From Bacteroidales bacterium (GTDB lineage Bacteria; Bacteroidota; Bacteroidia; Bacteroidales; VadinHA17), in contig WOYX01000053.1 of NCBI GenBank assembly GCA_011620595.1, forward strand, positions 1 to 33,134: 33,134 nt of DNA, read 5' to 3'. Positions 23,634 through 31,255 of this stretch are shown here, piece by piece. The notes below the pieces were generated by a model. That model searched no databases. It had not been told where the DNA came from and saw only the letters and a program-made list of their open reading frames with translations. Positions within the stretch are counted from its first letter, which is position 1. The number at the start of each line of letters is the position of its first letter. The translations under genes were made by a program, and so were the position numbers.

Positions 23634-24587
23634 ATGGCAAAGCCTATTGTAACGACAGATTTCAGCTTCCCCGGCCAGAAAGATATATACAGGGGCAAAG
23701 TGCGCGATGTGTACAACATAGATGACACCTATCTGGTGATGATTGCATCAGACCGGATCTCGGCGTTTGATGTGGTGCTTCCTGAAGGAATACCATTCAA
23801 GGGCCAGGTACTCAACCAGATAGCTGCGATGTTCCTGGATATGGTAAGCGATATTGTCCCTACGTGGAACATCGCATCACCGGACCCCAACGTCACCGTG
23901 GGGCACAGGTGTGAACCCTATCCCGTGGAGATGATCGTCAGGGGTTATCTCACCGGCAGCTCGTGGCGCACCTACAAGTCCGGAGCGCGAGAGATCTGCG
24001 GCATACCCCTTCCTGACGGTATGAGGGAGCACCAGCGTTTTGAGAGGCCACTGATAACCCCTACCACCAAGGCCGAACAGGGATTGCATGACCAGGACAT
24101 CTCTGCCGCAGAGATCATAGCCAGCGGCCTTGTGCCGGAGGAAGAATACAGGATGCTTGAGGAGTACTCCATGCAGCTTTTCCTGAGAGGGACGGAGATA
24201 GCTACTGAGCGCGGACTGATACTGGTTGACACAAAGTATGAGTTTGGACGGCACGACGGGAAGATTTTTCTGATTGATGAGATACATACTCCTGACAGCT
24301 CGCGCTATTTCTATTCCGACGGATATGAAGAGCGGTTTGCTGCCGGCGAACAGCAGCGGCAGCTCTCCAAGGAGTTTGTGAGAGAGTGGCTTATGTCAAA
24401 CGGTTTCCAGGGCAGGAGCGGGGAGAAGGTGCCGGAGATGACCCGGGAGATAGTGACGGAGATCTCCGAACGCTATATTGAACTCTATGAAAAAATTACC
24501 GGCAGGAAATTTGTAAAGGACGAGTCAGAAGATCCTGCAGTAAGAATAGAGAGAAATGTAACCGCTTTCCTGGCCGGGCTGAAGTGA
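23634..24587 (+). CDS. purC: Phosphoribosylaminoimidazole-succinocarboxamide synthase
   Basis: The 317-residue enzyme joins CAIR and aspartate with ATP in purine synthesis (SAICAR synthase). Visible family blocks are RGKVRDVYN (20-28), [18 protein letters not shown] (38-54), the substrate-binding [47 protein letters not shown] and [13 protein letters not shown]. The length matches the longer form with a C-terminal extension (about 45 residues after FVREWL) found in Bacteroidota and yeast-like enzymes. Start and spacing to phoH (one base) are unambiguous. The next gene could start at an overlapping GTG. Confidence 0.97.
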   Translation: MAKPIVTTDFSFPGQKDIYRGKVRDVYNIDDTYLVMIASDRISAFDVVLPEGIPFKGQVLNQIAAMFLDMVSDIVPTWNIASPDPNVTVGHRCEPYPVEMIVRGYLTGSSWRTYKSGAREICGIPLPDGMREHQRFERPLITPTTKAEQGLHDQDISAAEIIASGLVPEEEYRMLEEYSMQLFLRGTEIATERGLILVDTKYEFGRHDGKIFLIDEIHTPDSSRYFYSDGYEERFAAGEQQRQLSKEFVREWLMSNGFQGRSGEKVPEMTREIVTEISERYIELYEKITGRKFVKDESEDPAVRIERNVTAFLAGLK

Positions 24588-24628
24588 CAGCGCAGGAGGG
24601 CGGTCAGATATCGCTGAATGTTCAGTTT

Positions 24629-26653
24629 ATGATGAAGATAATTAAGTGTATGCTCCACAGAGGGCTGATGAAGGCATTGTTGATAATGCTGGCGACCTTC
24701 TCTCTGACACCGCTGAGCGGTCAGGAGCCGGTCCCTGTTGAGGTATCGGACCATCGGACCGTCATCGAAGGAAAGGAATATTTTCTCCACGTGGTGCTGA
24801 GAGGGCAGACCCTCTATTCCATATCAAAGGCATACAATGTTACCATAGAGCAGATAAGGAGTGAGAATGACATAACTGACAACGGTATTCAGGAGGGGCA
24901 GATGCTTAAGATACCTGTCTCTGCAGCCATGCAGAAAGCAGATATCGATGCGGTCCCGGTACCTGCAGGGGATACATTGCCCCTGCGGGATGCCGATGCG
25001 CCGGCAGAGCGTGCTACCGCTGTCTCCAGGGAAGTGCCCGCTGCACAGGGTGATGAGAAGTACATCTATCACAGGGTCAGAAGGGGCGAGACCCTTGCAT
25101 CGATTGCAACGCAGTATGGCGTTACCGTCAGGGAGTTAAAGCGGGCAAACAGGGAATTGCTGTTTCCACAGACAGGAGACTACCTTCGCATACCACGGAA
25201 GCGTGTCTCAACTGATTACAGGCAAAGACAGACTGTAGGTGTGACAGACACCATCCAGCTTGGAGAGCAGGTGCCTGACACTATGTTCATTCCTGAGAAA
25301 AAAGAGATATTCACTGTGCCGGAAGCACGGACGGAGGTCAGATCCCTTACCGGTTCAGTACGTGTAGCGGTGTTGCTGCCGTTTTATACTAAGGAGAACA
25401 GCAGGAGATCCTATATCGACTCTACACGCAAGGATGTACGGGGTGATGTGATATACAGGGAGGTGACACTTCCCTCAACATGGATCTACGAAGGCAGTCT
25501 GCCATTTCTGGAGGCCTATGAGGGTATCCTGATGGCGGCTGACAGTCTCAGATCACTTGGGCTTTCCATAAAGATGGAAGTATACGACACCCATGCCGAC
25601 ACTTCGCAGATCAAGAGGCTCATATGGTCGGGCAAGCTTGATAATGTTGACCTGATCATAGGACCTGTATTCTCATCCAATCTTGAAAAGATCTCTTCCT
25701 GGGCTGCAGAGCGCAATATACCTGTTGTATCCCCGGTAGCCCTGCGTGACAGGGATATTCTGAGCAACAGGCCAACACTCTACAGGGTTTTTCCGTCGGA
25801 AAAGATTGCACAGTGGGTCATGGCCGGGGAGCTGAGGTCACATCACGGGAGCAATATCGTTTTCCTCCATGGAGACAGTGCCATGTACGATCCGTCTACC
25901 ATGATGCTGTGGGAGAGTGTAACGCAGGTGGCCCATGAAGTGTCTCCTCTTGATACCATAGGACCGGTACCATATTGGTTTACCGGGATGTCATCACGGC
26001 GTGATGCCTACAGCGGTGTCGCATCACTTGAGAACTTGCTCTCCCCCGAACGTGAAAACATTATTATACTCGCAACAAAGAACAGCTCTGTCATCAGTTC
26101 TGCCTTTTCAGCCCTTCATTCACTCCTGCGAAAGTATGATATCAAGGTGATCGGTTATCCGGAGGTCAGGGATCTGGAGACCATCGACCTGAAATACTAT
26201 TATGATCTGGAGCTCTTCATACCTGCAGAGTGCTATGTTGACTTTGACTCCCCGGAGGCTCAGACCTTCAGCTCGTCATTCATGAAAAGGTTCAGGACAG
26301 AACCTATGGCCGGCAGTTTTGCCTGGAGAGGGTTTGATATTGCATGGTATTTCATCGGGGGTATCGCTCTGCACAACAATGATTTCCTTTCGGATCCGGG
26401 TCTGTTCAATCCCGTGCTTCTTTGTTTGGAGCCCGATTTCAGGCGTGACAACAGGAGTGACGGATATGAAAACCATGGGATGTTCGTCCTCCATTACAGG
26501 AAGGACATGACAATTGATGTCAGGAGACCTTGGCCCAGGCTCTTCCCCGCTGAAGAGAGCCCGGTGGTTCATGAAGATGATTCGGTTGTTATAGATCCTT
26601 TTTCAGGCTCATCAGTACGTAGTCAAGGACGATCGGGAGGTCATCAGCGCTGA
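24629..26653 (+). CDS. LysM-repeat protein with periplasmic ligand-binding (type 1 receptor-like) domain
   Basis: The product (674 residues from this ATG) has a signal peptide at about 1-31, two LysM peptidoglycan-binding repeats (about 52-96 with VVLRGQTLYSISKAYNV, and 146-190 with HRVRRGETLASIATQYGV), a Pro/Ala-rich spacer between them, and a long domain (about 230-640) like the Leu/Ile/Val-type binding proteins: VRVAVLLPFY, EAYEGILMAADSL, DLIIGPVFSSNLEKISSWAA, IPVVSPVA. Such chimeras recur in Bacteroidota and may sense or hold a small ligand at the cell wall. Alternative starts are GTG at 24584 (overlapping purC) and ATG at 24665. The last 65 bases overlap the convergent TPR gene. Confidence 0.88.
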   Translation: MMKIIKCMLHRGLMKALLIMLATFSLTPLSGQEPVPVEVSDHRTVIEGKEYFLHVVLRGQTLYSISKAYNVTIEQIRSENDITDNGIQEGQMLKIPVSAAMQKADIDAVPVPAGDTLPLRDADAPAERATAVSREVPAAQGDEKYIYHRVRRGETLASIATQYGVTVRELKRANRELLFPQTGDYLRIPRKRVSTDYRQRQTVGVTDTIQLGEQVPDTMFIPEKKEIFTVPEARTEVRSLTGSVRVAVLLPFYTKENSRRSYIDSTRKDVRGDVIYREVTLPSTWIYEGSLPFLEAYEGILMAADSLRSLGLSIKMEVYDTHADTSQIKRLIWSGKLDNVDLIIGPVFSSNLEKISSWAAERNIPVVSPVALRDRDILSNRPTLYRVFPSEKIAQWVMAGELRSHHGSNIVFLHGDSAMYDPSTMMLWESVTQVAHEVSPLDTIGPVPYWFTGMSSRRDAYSGVASLENLLSPERENIIILATKNSSVISSAFSALHSLLRKYDIKVIGYPEVRDLETIDLKYYYDLELFIPAECYVDFDSPEAQTFSSSFMKRFRTEPMAGSFAWRGFDIAWYFIGGIALHNNDFLSDPGLFNPVLLCLEPDFRRDNRSDGYENHGMFVLHYRKDMTIDVRRPWPRLFPAEESPVVHEDDSVVIDPFSGSSVRSQGRSGGHQR

Positions 26654-28826
26654 CGCCGGCTGCCGTCAGCATCGGCGCATCATCATTTAAGATGTTTATG
26701 AAGGCTTCTGTGCTGAGTTCACCCTTTTCCAATGCGCTGATGTAATGCATGGCAGCTTTCCGGGAGTATCCCTGGATAAAAGCCAGGTGACCCATATTCA
26801 CCAGGTCATATGGAGTGAGGCCGCTTTCAGCCAGCCTGCCGAAATACTCTTCTGCCTCCCTGTACTTTCCCGTCATCAGGTAGCACCAGGCGATGGGTCT
26901 CAGCACCTTGACGTTACCGGGACTTTCATATTCAATCCTGAAGTAAAGTTTCAGGGCCTCCTCATACCTTCCGGTATCAAGGTAGCAATGGGCGGTCATC
27001 AGTATGGTTCCCGGGTCGTCAGGTTCGTTTTTGAGTGCCCGGAGGTAGGCCTCCAGTGCTTCCTCTGACCTTCCCAGTCTTCTGAGGCAATATCCGGTCT
27101 TACGCAGCGTCCAGCTCTTCGGGTCAATGAGTGCAGCCGTGGAATAGGCTTCCACCGCTTTCTCATACTCACCCTCCTTCTGATAACAGTAACCCGCCTT
27201 TTCGTACAGCTCGGCATCATCGGCAATGGTATTGATCAGGGTCAGATAGAGGGCAAGGGCATCTGAATAATACTCCTTGCTGAAGAAATAATCGGCAAGT
27301 GACCTGTCATCCTCCGGGGAGCCACATATCTCCCTGTAGAAAAGAGAGTTGTAGATATCCAGCCTGCTGGTGAAGAGGTCCTCAAACTCATTTCTGAAGT
27401 CGGAGAGCTTGTAGAACCTGTAAAGGTCGTGTATATACTGGGTCACGTTGGTTCTGAACTGCGCCTCCGGGTCGGTAAGCTCGCCGTCATACTTCATCTC
27501 TTCCAATCCTTCAAGCTCCATTCTGAAGACCTTGAGCATCATGCTTTTCTGTTCAGCAGGCAGGTGTTTCATATTCAGGATGAGAGAGAACTTGTCGGAA
27601 TTGCATATGAACGGGGTCTTATAGAGTGCTTCGGCCAGCTCATTGATTGCCGGTCCGAGTATCTCATCCCTGAAGATGTCGTCAACCGCAAGATGGTCAG
27701 GGTAGAACGGAATGAACCAGTTGCGCAGCTCTCTGAAGAAATCGAATTTCTTCAGTCCTGAGAAGGCTGACATATATACATCCGATCCCTCCATCTGTAG
27801 GTTGGAGAGCTCCTCCATGGTTTTGAACATCTCCTCTGACCCGCTGAACATATCCGACCAGTCGGGGTTTTGTCCCTCGCCGGGATTCTCACCAAGGATC
27901 ATATCAAGGTCGAGCTTCTCCTCGATGCGGGGCTTGAGCTTAACAACTTTGGGGAGTATCTCCTCATTCATCCGCTTACTCAGTTTCTCGGTGTCGCGTG
28001 ATCTGACAGCCTGCAGCACCACCATCCGGCTGCGTTCCCTGAATCTGTTCCCGGAGGCAAGCTCCCGGACCGACTCCATTACCTCAGGGTAAAGGCTGAG
28101 GCGGTTATTGTAATAGTAGAGGCTGAATATGAGTCCGGTCAGGGCTCTCTCAGCCACGTGCTGTGTTTTGTTGTTTGTGAGCCGCCCGAGGATTTTCAGT
28201 TTGGCCGGGTCCCAGATACGCAGGCTGCTGAGGGTCACCGCACTGACAAAGGAGGCCATCTCATGCCATTCGAACCTGCCGGAGGTAGTAACCATTTTTA
28301 CCAGACTCTCCTCTGCTTCACCGTAATAATCGGTAAGCCAAAGGTGGTTGAAGATGATACCAGAGAGATGTTCCTTCTCCCTGGCCCTGTCAATCTCCGG
28401 GGTGGATTTGAGGATCTCTGCCGATGAGAGTATCTCGTCGAGCCTTGAGTTGAATACGAGGTCGTCGACGCTATCAACAATATTGCCGCGTAGTCTCTCC
28501 TCCCTCTGTTCACGCTCTCTGACAGAATATGTGTACCACGAAGAGTGATGTGCCAAAATGTCCTGTTTGATTCTGTCATTCAGACGGAGGATATCACGTA
28601 GAAGTTTAAGATAGACCTTCTGGCGCTCCGGGTCACTGATGCCGTCAACAGTATACCTGAGGATATTCATGTAGGTCGTCTGAAGCTCGCGAAACTCATC
28701 CCTGAGGCCTCCAACAGACACACTGTCAAGCATATCAGCCATGATGTCAAAGCTCTGTTTGACCTTACGGCGGACCACGAGATTACACACTCTCTTATGC
28801 TGCAGTATGACGGTATTAATATTCAT
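26589..28826 (-). CDS. Tetratricopeptide-repeat protein, function unknown
   Basis: The 745-residue product has a long helical N-terminal part without a family I can name (about 1-530; mixed charged helices, including RKVKQSFDIMADMLD and HSSWYTYSVREREQREERL) and at least four TPR units at about 535-675: LYEKAGYCYQKEGEYEKAVE, LRKTGYCLRRLGRSEEALE, LMTAHCYLDTGRYEEALKL and IAWCYLMTGKYREAEEYFG. No signal peptide or membrane helix is evident, so it is probably a cytoplasmic scaffold. The start at 28826 (MNINTVIL) is preferred to 28868, though upstream spacing is not decisive. It follows the patatin gene after 60 bases on the same strand. Its 3' end overlaps the LysM gene tail to tail. Confidence 0.85.
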   Translation of the reverse strand: MNINTVILQHKRVCNLVVRRKVKQSFDIMADMLDSVSVGGLRDEFRELQTTYMNILRYTVDGISDPERQKVYLKLLRDILRLNDRIKQDILAHHSSWYTYSVREREQREERLRGNIVDSVDDLVFNSRLDEILSSAEILKSTPEIDRAREKEHLSGIIFNHLWLTDYYGEAEESLVKMVTTSGRFEWHEMASFVSAVTLSSLRIWDPAKLKILGRLTNNKTQHVAERALTGLIFSLYYYNNRLSLYPEVMESVRELASGNRFRERSRMVVLQAVRSRDTEKLSKRMNEEILPKVVKLKPRIEEKLDLDMILGENPGEGQNPDWSDMFSGSEEMFKTMEELSNLQMEGSDVYMSAFSGLKKFDFFRELRNWFIPFYPDHLAVDDIFRDEILGPAINELAEALYKTPFICNSDKFSLILNMKHLPAEQKSMMLKVFRMELEGLEEMKYDGELTDPEAQFRTNVTQYIHDLYRFYKLSDFRNEFEDLFTSRLDIYNSLFYREICGSPEDDRSLADYFFSKEYYSDALALYLTLINTIADDAELYEKAGYCYQKEGEYEKAVEAYSTAALIDPKSWTLRKTGYCLRRLGRSEEALEAYLRALKNEPDDPGTILMTAHCYLDTGRYEEALKLYFRIEYESPGNVKVLRPIAWCYLMTGKYREAEEYFGRLAESGLTPYDLVNMGHLAFIQGYSRKAAMHYISALEKGELSTEAFINILNDDAPMLTAAGVSADDLPIVLDYVLMSLKKDL

Positions 28827-28886
28827 TTTACAGGAGGATAATGATCTCCGTGAATTACCAAACAACAATCAGGCCAGCGGAGATGT

Positions 28887-31178
28887 TCAGAAGCAGAAGC
28901 CTGCACTCACATAACCCTTAACCGGTTTATAGAGGAGTTCATTTTCGTAAAACCCATGCATGACTCCTATTGTTATTGGTCCGGCAATGGTCATGTAGCT
29001 TATCCCCACGCCGTAACCTCCGATTATGGTGAATCCGATATCCCGGTCAGGCTCCCGGATAGCAAAGATGTTTGTGATTGCACGAAGGTATAAGTCATCA
29101 AGAATTTCATAGTCTCCGCCAAACCTTACGCCGGCGAGGCTTTTTACGGCTATCTGGTTTGGGTGGAAGCCGACGGCGGTTACGGTGAGGTCTGCCACAG
29201 CGTCAAAGCCGCCGAGGTAGAAAAAATTATTGTTTGAAGTGACTGAATCAGCTTTGGTAACGAAGAGTGCCTCTCCTCCGAAGTTCAGGGTTAGTTTTGC
29301 CGACGGCGAGACATATGTTCTGAAGGAGGCTCTTGCGGAGAAGAAACGGTCAAAGGAGAATGACGATTCGTCCTCCTTATCATAAACATACCGGCTCGTG
29401 CCCCTCTTGACACCTGCGCTGAGGAGTCTGGAAGCGGATGCGGAAAGGCTGTAAACAAGGCCGTTGTCAGGGAAATGTTTGTAATTAAGAGTGTTAGCCT
29501 GATAGGTGTAGGTGAGTTTCAGGTAGTTGTAGGAGAGTTTGCGAATTTGATCAGTGGTGATATAATCAGGGATCAGGTGCTGATTCTCAATTGATCCGTT
29601 AAGGCTCATCATATGGTTCAGGCTTAACCTTCGGCTGAATGAAAGTGATGTGACAAAGTTCTGGCTTAGCATCGTTCCTGTCTGGTGTCTCAGTCTTACA
29701 AGCGGAAGCCGGGTATTGTCGCAGAAGAATGAAGCTTCCATACCCGTCTTCTGGCTTCGGTCAACGAACTGCATGACACCCAGCCTGATGCGGTAGTATT
29801 GCCCGAGAAAGGAGTCGAAGTTAATTACAGATCTTTGAGTTATGAGATCTCTTATGGAGATGTTGAGCACCACCCCTGGGCCCAGTGCGGGATCATAATG
29901 AAGTGATCCGTTAAGCATTGCCTGCGGGCGCTCAATACAATCAATCTGAAGTATCAGGGAATCATTACGGGGCAGCACTCTGTACTTCACCTTTTCAAAC
30001 CAGCGCTTTCCATAGAGCAGCTCGATACCTTCGGCAAGCAACTGCCTGTTGACATCCTGTCCGGGCTCTATGTCAAGTACGCCTCTTATCTGATCATCGC
30101 TGATAATGCTGTTACCGATAACCTCTATCCGGTCAAACTTGTAAGAGCTAACGTCAGGCAGGGGCCTGACCGGCGCCTGCGGAGCAATGGCATCAAGTGA
30201 ATCGGCAAGCCGTTTAAACTTTTCAAAATACGGAAGAGCGTCGTGGTATCCCTTACTGATTATGGAGTCTGTATTCTGAAAAGAGAGGGTGGATACATTT
30301 TTGATCTCCGGCTCTATCATGATGTCGGTGATTCCTTTTTGTGCCTCATAGTCGGCAAAGCTTGTCAGTAATCCTATCTGTTTCAGGATACCGTAGGCCG
30401 ATTCAATATCTTCCTTCTTGATCCCTCTGAAGCCAACGTACGATCCTATAATGATGTCGATTCCCAGGTCACGGAGCTCGGATACGGCATAGTTTCTTAC
30501 GACACCGCCGTCAACAAGGAGCGCTGTGTCAATCCTGACAGGGGTAAAGACTGAGGGTATTGCCATGCTTGCCCTGATGGCGTCAGGAAGGTATCCGTGG
30601 GTCAGGACAACCTTTTTTGCAGTTATGATATCGGTGCCGACGCATAGATAGGGGATTGGCAGCTCAGAAAAGTCAGTGACAGTAAGTGCCGGCCAGAAGT
30701 AATGGTTCAGGCCACTTTCTATCTGCTGGCCACTGATCAGGCCCGATGGGATAAGTATCTTGGTCCTGGTTATGGGCAGGGAGATGAGACTGTTGAAGTA
30801 ATGCTTCTTTTCGAGGAAGATCACTTTGTTCTCGTCTATCCTGTCAGAGAGGGCTGCATCCCAGTCATAATCACGAAACATGGATGCCATGCTGTCAGGT
30901 GAGTAACCCACGGCATACATCCCTCCAACAATACTGCCGAAACTGACCCCGGAAATATAATCGGGTCTCAGTCCTGCCTCCTCCATGACCTTCAGCACCC
31001 CGATATGGGCCAGTCCTTTTGCGCCGCCGCCGCTAAGTGCCAGTCCCACCTTTGGCCTCACAGGTGCATCCTGGGCGGGGAGCGGCATGGTTCCGCTGAA
31101 TGCAAAAAGCAGTGCCAGGCATAAGGCTATTGCCGTCTTTGCCTTCACTGAGCCACTGCTGTTTCTTTCAGATACCAT
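28887..31178 (-). CDS. Patatin-like phospholipase fused to POTRA and Omp85-type beta-barrel
   Basis: The product (763 residues from this ATG) resembles PlpD-type (type Vd) secreted lipases. A signal peptide (about 11-36, ending PAQ) precedes a patatin domain with oxyanion motif GGGAKG (50-55), nucleophile GVSFGS (Ser79) and catalytic Asp in DGG (223-225), so the Ser-Asp dyad is intact. A POTRA-like domain follows (FDRIEVIGNSIISDDQIRG and GKRWFEKVKYRV), then about 330 residues of a surface-antigen/BamA-like 16-strand barrel ending YVSAGFCF with terminal Phe. It should insert in the outer membrane and display or hold the lipase domain. An alternative start at 31217 adds 13 residues. Confidence 0.93.
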   Translation of the reverse strand: MVSERNSSGSVKAKTAIALCLALLFAFSGTMPLPAQDAPVRPKVGLALSGGGAKGLAHIGVLKVMEEAGLRPDYISGVSFGSIVGGMYAVGYSPDSMASMFRDYDWDAALSDRIDENKVIFLEKKHYFNSLISLPITRTKILIPSGLISGQQIESGLNHYFWPALTVTDFSELPIPYLCVGTDIITAKKVVLTHGYLPDAIRASMAIPSVFTPVRIDTALLVDGGVVRNYAVSELRDLGIDIIIGSYVGFRGIKKEDIESAYGILKQIGLLTSFADYEAQKGITDIMIEPEIKNVSTLSFQNTDSIISKGYHDALPYFEKFKRLADSLDAIAPQAPVRPLPDVSSYKFDRIEVIGNSIISDDQIRGVLDIEPGQDVNRQLLAEGIELLYGKRWFEKVKYRVLPRNDSLILQIDCIERPQAMLNGSLHYDPALGPGVVLNISIRDLITQRSVINFDSFLGQYYRIRLGVMQFVDRSQKTGMEASFFCDNTRLPLVRLRHQTGTMLSQNFVTSLSFSRRLSLNHMMSLNGSIENQHLIPDYITTDQIRKLSYNYLKLTYTYQANTLNYKHFPDNGLVYSLSASASRLLSAGVKRGTSRYVYDKEDESSFSFDRFFSARASFRTYVSPSAKLTLNFGGEALFVTKADSVTSNNNFFYLGGFDAVADLTVTAVGFHPNQIAVKSLAGVRFGGDYEILDDLYLRAITNIFAIREPDRDIGFTIIGGYGVGISYMTIAGPITIGVMHGFYENELLYKPVKGYVSAGFCF

Positions 31179-31255
31179 CTTGCCTGTTGCGGCGAAGATA
31201 ACCGATTTGCGGCACATTCTACAGGCAGATTAGCTATATTGTGTAAATTGGTGAT

